From Prorocentrum cordatum (lineage: Eukaryota > Sar > Dinophyceae > Prorocentrales > Prorocentraceae): 61,643 nt of DNA. The notes beneath the pieces were generated by a model. It saw only the letters and a program-made list of their open reading frames with translations. It was not told where the DNA came from and ran no database searches. Location: positions 17,501 through 79,143 of the forward strand of contig CAUYUJ010003428.1 in the NCBI GenBank assembly GCA_963575745.1, read 5' to 3'. Positions within the stretch are counted from its first letter, which is position 1. Every line of letters starts with the position of its first letter. The translations under genes were made by a program, and so were the position numbers. Shown here piece after piece: positions 33,050 to 43,939 of this stretch.

Positions 33050-34138
33050 TCACACACTCGGGTCCGACTGAACCGTGGGATTGTGGATCACACAATCCAC
33101 GGCCATCTTTCCAACCACGTAGGGGTCGAGTGGGGATGTGGACCGTCGTAGTCCTATCGGCACCTCCCAGCCGTCGTCGCAACTGCTGAGGTCGATCCTG
33201 CTCCTGAGTGGCCGCTCGTCATTGAGGGCCCATCGGAGCCTGCTAGCAGCTGCAGACGGGTGAGGGGAGGGGAAAGAATTACAACTCAACTCGGGGTACC
33301 GTACCGAAATCTCCTGGGCCAAAGAGACCGCCAAAAACTGGCACAGCAGGGACGGATATGTCTTGGCGTGCACACTGCGCCACAGTCCGTCACCCCCCGA
33401 TAGACCCCTATGCGGCTGGGAATGGGTGCACCTGCCTGCCCCTTCTTTAGCATCCAAGATGGTGGACAAGGTTGGCACATGGGCGGCGTGGAGGGTGGTC
33501 GGTGTCAAGGCCCCCAAACGTGCACCGGTGAATGTGGTGAGCTTTGGCCCCAGGAAGCCCCAGGAGACGAAGCATTTGGGGGGGGGGCGCCAAGAGCTGG
33601 GGGCCTCAGTAACCAGGGGGTTGGTGGAGGGATGCCCCATGATGGCAGGCACCTCGCGAAACCAAGCCTCGTGCAAGAGCCTTACTGTAGTGCGCGAGAG
33701 TACATTGCCAAGCCTTGCTTTTTCGCGCCCACGACGGTTGAGATGCCCTAGCCCCCACAAGTAGCATGCAGTGCGAAGGGGTCGAGGGGGTCGCCTTCCT
33801 CCAGGCGCGTCGGCAGGGGCAGGCAAGCATCGTGCCGAAGACCAGGTTTCGCAGGGCGGCCCCGCAAGGACGGCCGCCACGCGCCCCGAGCGGAGGAGAG
33901 AAATCCAGAGGGCAATCGCGCCAGGGGCCGCGAGATCCTCATGAACAGGGCGGTTGGCAATATCCACGTTCAGGACTACCAAGCTGGCGGCAAAGCGCCC
34001 CGCAAGTTCCTCAACGTGCCGTGGGAAATCATAAAGCCTCCGAAATCCCGAGAACAGGTGAAGGATAAACTTGAGGGGCCTGGTGGGGAGCGGGAGGTGA
34101 CAGAAGGACCCTGGGAGGGGAGGCTCGGGGGGGGGGGG
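33050..34138 (-). CDS. C5-cytosine methyltransferase-like domain of LINE
   Basis: The minus-strand frame from about 34138 to the stop at 33050 shows the order of C5-MTase motifs. These are ILHLFSGFRR (about 34066-34037, SAM-binding motif I), LVVLNVDI (motif II-like), GPPCETWSSAR (33862-33830, motif IV with the catalytic Cys), MGHPS (about 33637, position of motif VI, where ENV or EHP would be expected), and SWGFLGPKLTTF. KTYPSLLCQFLA follows near the carboxy end. A SAM-dependent methyltransferase role is inferred; activity is unknown and the motif VI Glu appears to be Gly. It is fused in the element after the zinc finger, but the joins shift frame at G12 (34129-34140) and at the T10/G9 run (34228-34252). 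Methyltransferase domains captured by retrotransposons are known in dinoflagellates. Confidence 0.72.
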   Translation of the reverse strand, partial: PPPPEPPLPGSFCHLPLPTRPLKFILHLFSGFRRLYDFPRHVEELAGRFAASLVVLNVDIANRPVHEDLAAPGAIALWISLLRSGRVAAVLAGPPCETWSSARCLPAPADAPGGRRPPRPLRTACYLWGLGHLNRRGREKARLGNVLSRTTVRLLHEAWFREVPAIMGHPSTNPLVTEAPSSWRPPPKCFVSWGFLGPKLTTFTGARLGALTPTTLHAAHVPTLSTILDAKEGAGRCTHSQPHRGLSGGDGLWRSVHAKTYPSLLCQFLAVSLAQEISVRYPELSCNSFPSPHPSAAASRLRWALNDERPLRSRIDLSSCDDGWEVPIGLRRSTSPLDPYVVGKMAVDCVIHNPTVQSDPSV

Positions 34139-34229
34139 GGCTTCAACAACAACAGCTGGACGGGTTTCCTTAAGCTGCCATCGCGAAACTCTGTGCCAAG
34201 GGCCAACAGGGGGGCCCTCGCATTGTTTT

Positions 34230-34658
34230 TTTTTTTTGGGGGGGGGGTCTTTCTGCAATGTTGTCGGGCCTCCTTTTCTGGCGGCTGGCCGCCGAGGCGC
34301 GCCTTGCCTCGAGCCTGGCGTCCTCGACTTCCTGGTCGGTCGGTTGCGCCGCTCCTGACCTGCTCCAGGAAGAGCGGCACGAGGGGGAATGGCGTAGGTG
34401 CTGGGTAAGTCGAGGTACGGGGGACAAGTCCTTGAGGCACATTTGACAACGAGATCCCGTCGCAAGTCGGGTCGGTGCACTTGGCTCCTTGCGCCACTTG
34501 TCCATATGGGCGCGTAGTTGCTGCTCGGATACGGCTTGGTGAGAGCGGATGGGGCGCGCAAATAGGGCATCGGAGTAACAGGACGCGCCCAAGGGGGTGC
34601 CCTCTGTGGCCTTGCTCACGCTCCCATAATTTGCCTGTGCTGGGCGTCTGGCTCGCAT
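34230..34658 (-). pseudogene. C2H2-like zinc finger linker of LINE
   Basis: The frame from 34658 contains RCQMCLKDLSPVPRLTQHLRHSPSC, a C-x2-C-x12-H-x6-C finger (about 34455-34380), then a basic Gln/Arg linker and PPPQKKK. The reading is lost at the A10 run (34228-34237). This type of finger is common downstream of RT in dinoflagellate LINEs, presumably for nucleic-acid binding. Confidence 0.6.
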
Positions 34659-36930
34659 GGCTTGGCGCGGAGGATGGCAGCAGCAAGAATAGAGCGAAAC
34701 GCGCGAGGGTGGCCGAGCACAAAGCGTGCCAAATCAGCCGCAGACAGATCGTCGGGCCTACGGGTCGGTTCTGTGTGAAACCACAGCCACTCAGCATCCC
34801 CCTTTAAGAACTGAGCCCAGCCCTTAGCAGAATCCCAGGTAACATCAACTAAAACCCGAACAAGGGGAGGGGCATAGGCAATCAAGCGAGCAAGGTAGCG
34901 CAAACGAGATATCCACAGAACAACTTGGTGGGGGTAGCCGCTGGGCGTCATGCAGTACCTGAGCCGTAAGGTCATGCTCACTTGCATTGCTAGTCGAGGC
35001 CAAGTTGAGCGCTGTCCTATACACTGTGGTGCGCATGGTAGCTAGCATGCGCCCCTGAGCTAATGTGAGAGCCGGCCAAACATTAGCAGCATAGTATTGA
35101 ACGGAAGAGGCTAGTGCCTCTGCGTACAATACCTTGGCTCTGGTGGAGAGTGCAGCTCGCGGGACAATTGTCGCACGAATGGGCGCAGGAGAAGAACACA
35201 ACCACTTATCAGATGACACAGCTTGGACGTCATGGGTGGAAAAAGCTGGTGCACTCCTGGACCCCTTGGCCTTCAAAAAGTACAAGATCTTGGTTTTGGA
35301 AGATTTGGGCCTCAGTCCATGCGCGACGCATGCAACATATACTGCTTCAGAGAGAGCAAGAGCTAAGCGCGGCATGTCTCGCGCGGCTCGCACAATGAGG
35401 GAGACAGTGCAGACATCAACAAAGGAGAGATCAGCTTGAGCTCCCTCCCAGGCTGCCACAGACGCACAAATGAGCTCAGGAGCAGGAGAAGCATGCCTAA
35501 CTTCTGACTCTAGCTGTGCTACCGACTGCCGAATCTTGAGCATCACAGAATCTTGAGCAACACAGAACATCTTGAGACAATGTTGAAGAAATCAGTGGCC
35601 AGGATTGTTCCTGGTCGCGTGCCTCCCGCAGGCGCAACATAATTGTCTGCGTTCCTGACCTGCCAACACGTGCCCCTCTGAGACTCTCTAGTCAAGGCAC
35701 TTAGGTGGGCGCGTGTTAGGTTGGCCTCCAGGGGCTTCCTAGACTCAAGAATGGCTTTAGTCCCCTCCATGAGGGCCTCGAGTATAGCCACCTGCTCAAG
35801 AGCATCTGCTAGCTTATCCTCCTCCCCAGGAAGAGAAAGAGCAAACTGTGTAATGACACTATAAAGCGCGTCAACAAGGTCCAGGGAAAGACACAACAGC
35901 GAGACACACTTAGCCTCGCATGCCACATTGAGTAAGTGGATACCGTGGAGGGGCATCTCGGGGGCCTTGCAGGCCAAGCCCCACATTGGTCAGCAAGCAA
36001 GCACATGCCAAATAAGTCTAACGCTAAATAGCGTAAATTCCTATGGTATAGTTTGCATATGATACTGGCCATGGTTATGTTGCTTGGCGCGCGTGCGAGC
36101 TGGGGTAGTCCAGACCCGTTGTAAAAGAACGTGACCTCGCCCAGCTTGAAAACCAGCGGCTCTCGAACACTCAACGCAATCTTGCACGGCAAGGGGCGCA
36201 GAGCTCGTGCAATCTCGCGAGGGGCAGCCTTCAAAAGGGCAGAGGGAAATCCATCGGGCCCTGGGGGCTTGCCTGCTTTTATCCCACGCAGGATGTACTC
36301 AATATCAAGCACTGGAGGGGGAATGATAGATTCACGATCGAGGTTGACCCGCATCAGCTGGGGCATGTCATTGAAGGCTTGGGCGATGCCTTGCAAGTCA
36401 AGTGTCCTTCCAAACTCGACCGCGCGAAAGTGCTCTTGCATATGGTTACTCGCATCCTTCTGAGTTGTTAAGATTCTGGGACAGGGCTCGAAGCCTGAAG
36501 CCTCCGCAGCTCTCATTTCGTCGGGCGATGGGGGGGTGGGGGGGTGGGGGGGGTGGGGGGGGGGGGGTGGGGGGGGGAGAACGACGGGAAACCTCCTTCC
36601 TTCCCCCCGCTGCAAGCAAGGATTTGACCTTGTCCCATTGATGCTTAGGCAATTTGGCATATATGGATATAGTGATCTCTTTAGCTGTCTCTTCCAGCTG
36701 CCAGGTCCGATCGCGATCCAAGAGATTGGAAGGAGTGAGCTTGCGGGTGAGGGCAACATCTATAAGCATGTCCCCACACTCAGACATGCCAATAAGGTTG
36801 CGTCGAAACCTGCGCGCCGCTGACCTGGCGGGCTGGGCAGCTCGTCTAAGCTCAACGGTGAATCTTTTGCCCAAGGCACCCTTCAAATCACCGTGCTCTG
36901 CTCTTCTGGCAAAGTTGAGCATGGGCAAAG
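34616..36930 (-). pseudogene. LINE reverse transcriptase, frame-broken
   Basis: Supported blocks in order: linker PARSAARRFRRNLIG (about 36830); RT start IKAGKPPGPDGFPSALLKAA (about 36290-36230); motif A LDLVDALYSVI (about 35880); motif B GGTRPGTILATDFFNIV (about 35625-35575); motif C LSFVDVCTV (about 35430); HGLRPKSSKTKIL (about 35330); and post-RT RLRYLARLIAYAPPLVRVL (34910-34850). The second Asp of the YxDD box is Val (GTC for an expected GAC-type codon), which would abolish activity if real. Frame changes occur at the G-rich run 36530-36576 and near 35990 and 35550. Membership of the same element as the endonuclease is supported by reading continuity across the DIRS insertion. Confidence 0.75.
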
Positions 36931-37125
36931 CGGCGAGACGAGGGGATGCAGCCGAGGTGACGCTCTCGCTAGAGAGGGCCCCCCTTGGGGAGGGGGGTCA
37001 GAAGGGACATCCTCGGTTCCAGGGTGCGCAGGCGGCGGCGCAAACAAGTGCCTCAGCGCCCGCGTGGCCGCCCTCCTCCATATGGTCAAATCTAACGCGA
37101 GAGGGGAGACATATTCTTTTTTTGG

Positions 37126-37486
37126 GGTAGGCCCACGGCGGCAAGTCTGGTCGCAGACGCAGACGTTCACCGTTGTGGGCGGGCACAAATCGGCCACGGT
37201 TGCGCGTAGGTCGCGCGCGCGGCAGTGCGACGCGACCGCGGCCTCGCTGCGCAGGCGCGGGCCATCGCGCCGTCGCGCGCCAGGGTTGCGCGTCGCGGGG
37301 GGGGGGTCGCTGCCCCGCGGCGCGTGCGCTTCGCAGGTGATTTGCTAGCGCCGGGGTTGCGTCGCCGCGGGGGGGGGTCGCTGCCCCCGCGGCGCGTGCG
37401 CTTCGCAGGCGATTTGCATTTGGAGGAGGCGCCGCGCGCGCGCCCCGCGCGCGCGCGCGGCGGGTGCCTCCCTGGCGCGCGTTCTT
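37126..37486 (+). repeat. A1 split direct repeat
   Basis: From GGTAGGCCCACGGCGG to CTGGCGCGCGTTCTT. Same as A2 (45257-45619) except about three substitutions in the first 60 bp and a G10 against G12 run. It ends in a hairpin of alternating CG (about 37425-37472). Confidence 0.93.
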
Positions 37487-37889
37487 GTGTTTGCTCGTCG
37501 CCGCGTCCTTTTTCGCGTCCGCCTTCGTCGTCGCCTTGTCGCCCTCGCGTTCGGCTGTCGCTGTTGCCTCGCGTGGGGTCGTCCTGGCTTGTGCTTGTCG
37601 GCGTGCTTGCTCGCTCGCTCGGCGTCGCGTTGCCTCGCTTTTCCCGTCGCCGTCGCCCCTGCGTGCCCCCTTTGCTTTCCCTTCCGCCGCCTGCCGCTTG
37701 GCGCCTGCCTTGCTGCTTCTGCCTTCGTGCCTGGCGGTTGCCTGCTTGCCTGCCTGCTCCCTCGTCGTTTTGCCGGTGGCTCGTCTCTTTTGGGCGCAGG
37801 CCCTCGCTGGCGCGGGCCTTGTGGGGACCTCGCTCGCGTCGCCTTGGCCTTTCGGCCAGGCTGTGTGCCAGGCTCGCGGCAAGGGCGCT

Positions 37890-38640
37890 CCTGGTCTCGG
37901 GTCAGGCGCAGGCCCCAGGGCCAAGTTTCGTGCGGGGGAGGGCGCAGGCCTTAGGATCCCTGCGTTTTGGGTAGGGCGCTGGCCCCAGGACCCGATCGTG
38001 CGTAAGGGGGAGGGCGCATCCCGTAGATCCCTGTCTTGGGTAGGGCGCAGGCCCCAGGACCCGATGGTGCGAAGGGGGGAGGGCGCATCCCGTAGATCCC
38101 TGTCTTGGGTAGGGCGCAGGCCCCAGGACCCAGTGGTGCGAAAGGGGGAGGGCGCATCCCGTTGATCCCTGTGCGTCGGGTAGGGCGCTGGCCCCAGGAC
38201 CCAACTGTGCGAAAGGGGGAGGGCGCATCCCGTTGATCCCTGTCTTGGGTAGGGCGCAAGCCCCTGGGCCCGTCTTGCTGGGCGCCGCTCTCCTCGTGGG
38301 TCGGCCCGCGGGCCTTGTCTCGGGCAGGGCGCTGGCTTCTGGCTCCTCGTCTTGCGTGGGGGAGGGCGCTGGCCCCTGGTTCCGCGTCTTGGGTAGGGCG
38401 CAGGCCCCAGGGCCCAATCGTGCGAAAGGGGGAGGGCGCATCCCGTAGATCCCTGTCTTGGGTAGGGCGCAGGCCCCAGGACCCATTTGTGCAAAGGGAC
38501 AGGGCGCATCCCGTTGATCCCTGTGTCGGGTAGGGCGCAGGCCCCAAGGCCCCGTCTGGCTGGGCTCTGGCTTCTTCTTGGGAGAGCTCCCGGGCCTTCT
38601 CTTGGGTTGGGCGCAGGCCCCTGGACTTCCCCTCTCGTGA
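37890..38640. repeat. 69-bp tandem repeat inside the DIRS-like element
   Basis: About ten diverged units (GTAGGGCGCAGGCCCCAGGA..GGGAGGGCGCATCCCGT.GATCCCTGT). Spacings between TAGGGCGC are 69, 69, 71 and 69. Because 69 is 23 codons, long open frames exist on both strands, including all three minus frames near 38.0-38.5 kb. It lies between A1 and the gag-like ORF. Confidence 0.9.
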
Positions 38641-38766
38641 GGGGCGCAGGCCTGGTCGCCACCTCTTGGGGCCCCGCGCAGTCTCCGTCCTGTGCGCGCT
38701 CGCACCGGCAGCTCGCCGAGTTCGGGCGCCCAAGCTGTCTCGCGCCGCGCGGCACCGCTCTTCGCG

Positions 38767-40320
38767 ATGGGCGACCTCGGCAGTTTTCTTGGCTCCTTGG
38801 ACGGCGCGTCGGCGCACGAGGCTGGTTGGCTCGAAGCCACAGTGACCGCGCTCAAGGGCCAAGGTGTGGCGACGATCGCCGATTTAGAGGGCGCGGCATT
38901 CGAGGATTTCTCTTTTGCCGACAAGGAGCTCGACGCCGCGCAGAAGCGCCTCGTGCGCGCGGGGATCGCCGCGGCGAGCACGCCGGCGCCGGTGGCTGGG
39001 GGCTCGGCGGCGGCCGCCCCTCCAGCGCCCTCGGCGGCGGAGAACTCGGCCGCCCTCTTGGCCGCGCTCAAGACGGGCACCAGCGAGGCGCAAGCGATCT
39101 CGGCGCGATCTCGGGCTCGCGTGGCCCCGCGCGGCGCGTTCGCAGGAAAAGCCGGCCCCCGTGCTCTTGGGCCCTCTCCTCGGCAAGGTGTCGCTGGCCA
39201 ACCTCCCGCAAGAGTTCTGGCCCAGGCGCGCTCGCGCGCGCGCGCTGGTTCTCGCATCTGGTCCCGTGCGCCGGTAGCTCCGACGTGCTTGACGCGTTGA
39301 ACGCGGAAGTCTTGAAGCGGCAGAAGAAGGAATCCAGCGAGGAAGCGCGCGTCTTCCTGTATTCGGACATCCGCAAGTGGGTGCCCGAGTGGGCCCGCTC
39401 GGGCCCTCGCGATTTCGAAGAGTAGGCTGACGGATCGCCCGGCGCCAGCAAGGACATTCGTGACCTCGCCAAGGCTCGTGCCGCGCGCGCGTTGCCTGGC
39501 CCGCGCGCGGGCGCTCGCCCCGCAGGAAGTGGCGGCGGTGAAGAAAGGGCCCGAGAAGAAGGCCTACTTAACCCTCTGCCAGTGGCAACTGGCTTGGAAC
39601 CGGCGCCACCTGCCCGTCGCGCGCCCCCCCCGCGCGCCTGCCTGTTATCGCGCCGCGCGCGGCAGGTACATGGTCGCGCTGGTCGCCACGGGCCAGCTCA
39701 CGTGGGCTGAGGTGCAGGCGCATCGCGACAACTGCTTGAAGGTGGCGGTTCAGGCTGCACGCGCGCGATTTCTCGTCGCTCTCTGTTCGCCGCGCGTTGC
39801 CGCGCAGGCGGCGGCCTCGAAGCGCCGCGTGCACCTCGGTATCGTGTGCGACGAGGAGGCGCGGAAGGCGCGCCCCTGCGTTCGTGCTTGCGCGGCGCCC
39901 TGCGTCTGTGCCGGCGCGTGGCAGCTATGGGCCGAGCAGCTACGCTCGGGGGACCCAGATTTCAAGCTGGGGAAGACGATCCTGCGGGTCGACCCGCGCG
40001 CCCTACAGCTGGCGCGGGATGCGTGCGACAATGAAGACGGCGCCACCCACGCGACGGCGAGCGTCGCGCCGCGCGGATTCGCTTCTGCCACCCTTCTCCG
40101 CCGTTTCCGCGCGCGCAGGCACCGGCGGCCCGCGCTTCCGAGAAGGCGCGCGGGGCGGGCGGCGCCAGCCAGCCGTGGCGCGCCGCGCAGAGCTGGAGCA
40201 GCGGCTCCTGGGGCAGCGACTGGCCGAAGGGCCAGAAGCGCGAGCGCTCGTGGGGCAGCGATTGGAAGAAAAAAGGACACGAGGAAGGTACGGACGCCGC
40301 CGCGCCCGGCGCAGCGCTGA
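38767..40320 (+). CDS. DIRS-like gag/ORF1, frame-broken
   Basis: Starts at ATG 38767 (MGDLGSFLGSLDGAS) with FEDFSFADKELDAAQKRLVRAG, Ala/Pro-rich after residue 70. Conserved blocks then move through three frames: NLPQEFWPRRAR (frame 2, about 39200-39240), LDALNAEVLKRQKK and SDIRKWVPEWARSG (frame 3, to 39425), and KKAYLTLCQWQLAWNR, ALVATGQLTWAEVQAHRD and KRRVHLGIVCDEEARKA (frame 1, about 39560-39870). A basic RRFRARR..RRAG tail follows. The same ordered blocks occur in one frame at 58528-59472, so the protein is real and the breaks are intron, programmed shift or sequence error. The expected role is nucleocapsid-like packaging; no enzyme motif is present. Confidence 0.65.
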
Positions 40321-40850
40321 GCGCCGCCCTGGCAGGGCGCGCGCGAGCCCCCGTAGGGGTGGAGCCCCTTCAGCCGACAGAACGGCTCGCGCGCAAAAGC
40401 CTGCCTCCGCCCGCGCCGGGTCGGGGCCGTGACCCGGGCGCGCCCGATAGTTCTACGCTTTGTCGCTAAAAATGGCCCCGTGCGCCGTGCGCAGGACCCC
40501 CACTCGCGTGCTGGGACATGCCGCGTGCGCTGTTGCCGCGGAGGCCGCTTCGCTTTCCGCGCCGCGCTGCGAGTGCCCGGCTTGGCCGCGGCCAGCCTGG
40601 GCGGGGCGTGCGGGGGAGTTCCGCGGGGCAGCGTGCGTTCAGAGGGCGCTTTTCGCTACGCTTTCGCGCCTTGTCCACGTCCGCGGTTTGCAATCTCGTG
40701 CAATGCCTGCCGTGCCGGTGCCGCCCCCGCCGCCCGCATCTGGCGCGCGAAAGCGGGCGGCGCCTGGGGCTGCATGCGTCGTCGCCAAATCTCGCGAGGC
40801 GCGCTTTCCCGGCTCTCGGTCGCGCGCGAGCCAGCGGCGCGCGTCAGGCG

Positions 40851-42287
40851 ATGCCGGCGCCGCCAGCGCCACCAGGGCCGCAATTCAGGAGCGATTGGTC
40901 TCGGCGTTGCAGCGACAGCGCGTGGCGCGACATCTGCGTCGCGGCCGGCGGCTGTAGCGGCGGCGACGCGGAGAAACTTACCTTTCTGGCAAGGGCGCTG
41001 GACGGCGACCCCGCGCTCTGGGGCAAGTGGCGGCCCGCCGCGGCCTCGGCTTTGCCGCCCACGGCCGCTGAGGCAGTGCGGTGGGCCGCGCAGACCGCCC
41101 CCGCCGACGTGGTGGCTTTCCGCGAGGGCGAACTCGCGGCGCTTCGCGAAAGGGATCGGGCTCTCCGGGCCAGTGGCGCCGTGGAAGAATGGTTCCGGGG
41201 GGTGGACCCCGCCATGCGGCGCGTCGCACAGCACGTGAACGGGCCTCTCTGCGCAGAGATCGCGGAGCGCATTGCCTTCTGCGACCCAGGCTGCGTGGAA
41301 TTCTTCAGGACGGGGGCGCCCCTCGTCGGCGAGCTCCCGCGGTCGGGCCACGGCAGCCCAGAGGTGTTCCCTCCCCGTCTGGGCATCGCGGAGCTGCTCG
41401 GCAACGCCGAGTCGACACATCGCGACATTTCCTGTGGCCTCCGCGACGGCGCGCACGGCGACGCCATCCTCCGCAAGACACGGGACGAGGCCGAGCTGGG
41501 GCGCATCAGTTGCCCGGTGCCGCTCCGCGACGCATGCCTGGACGGGGCCGTCATCGCTCCGAGGTTTGCGGTTGAGCAGCTCCGTGAAGACGGGTCCTCG
41601 AAACTCCGGTTGGTCGACGACATGACCAAGGCTAGGATTAACGAGGCGACGCGGCCTCAGGAGCGGCTCCACCACGATGCCGTGGACGCGCTTTTCGAAG
41701 CAGCTCGCATCTTCCAGGAAGTTGCGGGGCGGGCACCCGCCCTCTGGAAGGCAGACATCGACGCTGCCTTTCGTCGCGTGCCCATTCGCGCTGAGCACCG
41801 CCGGTTCGCTTGGATCGTGTTCAGCGCCGCCGGGCAGGTCTGGGCGGCGCAGCACGCGGCAGCGCCCTTCGGGGCCACGTCGTCGGTGCACAGCTGGGCG
41901 CGAGTGGGCGCCTTCATCGCGGAGGCGGCGCTCTTGCGGATCGCCGCGCTGCGATACGTGGATGATTATTTTGGGCCGGATCACCCCGAAGTGGTGGAGC
42001 ACGCAGCAGCGCAGCTGGCGGAGCTAATTCAGCTGATGCTCGGCCCAGGCGCGGTGGCGCCGGACAAGATCGCCTGGGGGCCCCCGCTGGTCATCCTCGG
42101 CCTCGAAATCAAGGCGGGGCGGCCTTGGCGCGACGCGCCGGCCGGCCGGCTGCGCGCATCGCCAGGTGCTGCCACGCGCGTTCTGCGCGCGCCCCGCGCC
42201 CGCGAAGACCGCCAAGTGGCAGCATGTCATCGGCGAGGCGCTCGCGACGCGCGCCCTCGCGCCAGGCGGCACGCGCGTCCCCCCTAA
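40851..42287 (+). CDS. DIRS-like reverse transcriptase
   Basis: ATG at 40851 (MPAPPAPPGPQFRSDW) begins a long frame in the gag-RT interval. Motifs: FFRTGAPLVGELPRSG (about 41300), PRFAVEQLREDGSSKLRLVDD (41558-41620), LWKADIDAAFRRVPI (motif A, 41743), HAAAPFGATSSVHSW (motif B), ALRYVDDYFGPD (motif C, 41949-41985) and ILGLEIKAG. Both catalytic Asp of YVDD and the Asp of motif A are present, so the polymerase core looks intact. The frame ends at 42287, but homology already moves to frame 1 near 42160, where RNase H starts. It copies element RNA into cDNA. Confidence 0.85.
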   Translation: MPAPPAPPGPQFRSDWSRRCSDSAWRDICVAAGGCSGGDAEKLTFLARALDGDPALWGKWRPAAASALPPTAAEAVRWAAQTAPADVVAFREGELAALRERDRALRASGAVEEWFRGVDPAMRRVAQHVNGPLCAEIAERIAFCDPGCVEFFRTGAPLVGELPRSGHGSPEVFPPRLGIAELLGNAESTHRDISCGLRDGAHGDAILRKTRDEAELGRISCPVPLRDACLDGAVIAPRFAVEQLREDGSSKLRLVDDMTKARINEATRPQERLHHDAVDALFEAARIFQEVAGRAPALWKADIDAAFRRVPIRAEHRRFAWIVFSAAGQVWAAQHAAAPFGATSSVHSWARVGAFIAEAALLRIAALRYVDDYFGPDHPEVVEHAAAQLAELIQLMLGPGAVAPDKIAWGPPLVILGLEIKAGRPWRDAPAGRLRASPGAATRVLRAPRAREDRQVAACHRRGARDARPRARRHARPP

Positions 42288-43218
42288 CGTGTCGGGACCT
42301 TGCGTTCGCTGCGCAGGCGCATCGTCCAAGCTGGCCGGGGGCTTGGCCTGGGCAGCGTCGCATCTCTTCCGCCGCCTGGGGCGCGCCCTCCTCAGGCGCG
42401 GCGCTGCCCCCGCGCGCCCGGGGGGGCGGGGCGCCGCGCTTCGTGCTCGCAGGCCGTTGTGCGCGCAATCGCATCGCGGGGCATCGAAGGCCCATGAGCC
42501 GTTGATGCTTGCCCTGCAGTGGTGGCGCGAGGTCTTGGCCATGGGCTTGTGCCAAGCGCGGCCGTGGGCCGACAAGGCGCGGCCTCGCGCAACTCTCTTC
42601 GCGGACGCGTCGGGCCAACCACCGTGCGTGGCCGCGGTGCTCGTCGCCGCCACGGGCATCCGTTTCACTTCCATGGTCGTCCCGGATTCCTTGATGGCGT
42701 CGTTCCAGCGTCGCCGGGACAACCAGATTCAGGGGCTGGAGCTCCTGTCTATCGCGCTGGGCATGTGCACCTTTGCAGGCATTGCCTTCGCGTGCGACTG
42801 CCCGCGCCGGCGGGCAGGTCTGGCCCCTCGTCTTCGCTGCGCTCAGGGGAAGTGCAAGGTTGCGACTTGCATATTTACAGCGACAATACCGGCGCGGAGT
42901 CTTGCCTGCGGAAGGGCGCCGCGAAATCCTTCGACCACTCGTGCATCGTCCACTCCATGTGGAGGCGCGCGGTGGAGCTCGACGTTGACCTCGCGGTTTT
43001 CCGCGTGCCCACGGCTGAGAATCTGGCCGATTTGCTTTCTCGGCGCGCCCGTGCGCGCCGCGCGGTGCTGCGGGCTGGCCGCGGGCGCAGCGTGTCGCAG
43101 GGGGGGCGACGAACTCATGCTACGCATCGGCGCGGTGCGCACGCGCCCGTGGCTCGACGAAGAATTCTGGCACGCGGATGCCTGGGGCGCTCTCTCTGTG
43201 GCCCGCCTCTTCGGCTAA
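42160..43218 (+). CDS. DIRS-type RNase H
   Basis: Begins in frame 1 with TAKWQHVIGEALA and SKLAGGLAWAASHLF (the connection motif), then LFADASG (first Asp, 42597) and QIQGLELLSIALGMCTFAG (Glu). The next block LHIYSDNTGAESCLRKGAAKSFDH (42865-42935) and VPTAENLADLLSRR (43000-43047) are in frame 3. The end (WLDEEFWHADAWGALSVARLF, stop 43218) returns to frame 1 after a G7 run. All catalytic positions are visible. It removes RNA from the hybrid during reverse transcription. The two frame changes could be homopolymer errors or a short intron at about 42790-42850. Confidence 0.78.
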   Translation, partial: RQVLPRAFCARPAPAKTAKWQHVIGEALATRALAPGGTRVPPNVSGPCVRCAGASSKLAGGLAWAASHLFRRLGRALLRRGAAPARPGGRGAALRARRPLCAQSHRGASKAHEPLMLALQWWREVLAMGLCQARPWADKARPRATLFADASGQPPCVAAVLVAATGIRFTSMVVPDSLMASFQRRRDNQIQGLELLSIALGMCTFAGIAFACDCPRRRAGLAPRLRCAQGKCKVATCIFTATIPARSLACGRAPRNPSTTRASSTPCGGARWSSTLTSRFSACPRLRIWPICFLGAPVRAARCCGLAAGAACRRGGDELMLRIGAVRTRPWLDEEFWHADAWGALSVARLFG

Positions 43219-43939
43219 ACCGCGCGCCATGTCGCGCCCGGGTGCCATCTTGTGCGTCGGTGCGTCGCGATACTTAAGTTTGGGCGCGGCAAAGCGTTCG
43301 GCGCGCCGCCGCGCTTGTCATCCTAGGGCCCCGCGTTTTGTCGCAAGCGGAGTGCACGCGGCCAGTGCCTCAGGCGCGTCGCTCGCATTGTCAGGCGTGC
43401 CGCGCGGCATCATGTCGTTATTCCTTGAATTGTGTTCCTTGCGCCCGACAGCGCCCAGGACGGCCGTCGCCTGGGCTGCTGATTTCCTGGCTGAGAACGG
43501 CTTCGCACGAGCCTGCGAGCTCGCCAGTGCAGACGCCGCAGACCTGGAAGGTTGGCCGGTCACCGCGCAGGCCAATGTCGAAGTCCTTCACGAATTATTC
43601 AGAGCCGCGAGGATTGCTGCGCGCCGAGGCTCGGCTGCGCGAGGGTTTTTGGCGCGCGCGGCCCCCCCCCCCCGCCGCGCGTGCGCCTCGCAGGCGCGCC
43701 CGTCGCCGTGGGCTCGGCAGTTGGAGGGCGCGCGCCCGCCCGCAGCCGGTCGCCGGCGAGACGCGCGGCGCCGAGCGCCCCGGGGTCACCCCCTGGGCCG
43801 CCACAGCCGCTTGCGCATGCCCGCGCGCCGTGGCTCGCGAGGCGCCCGTCCCGAGCGTCCTCGACCAGCTGGGCGCGCCGGTCGCGCTGCCAATAACGCG
43901 CGGGCCCCGGGCGGCGCTCGCCGAGGCCGCTGCTCGCCT

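Noticed and set aside
36998-38755. 585-residue minus-strand protein
   Set aside because: It spans the element boundary, the A1 repeat and the 69-bp array antisense to the gag strand. Openness is explained by the 23-codon unit.
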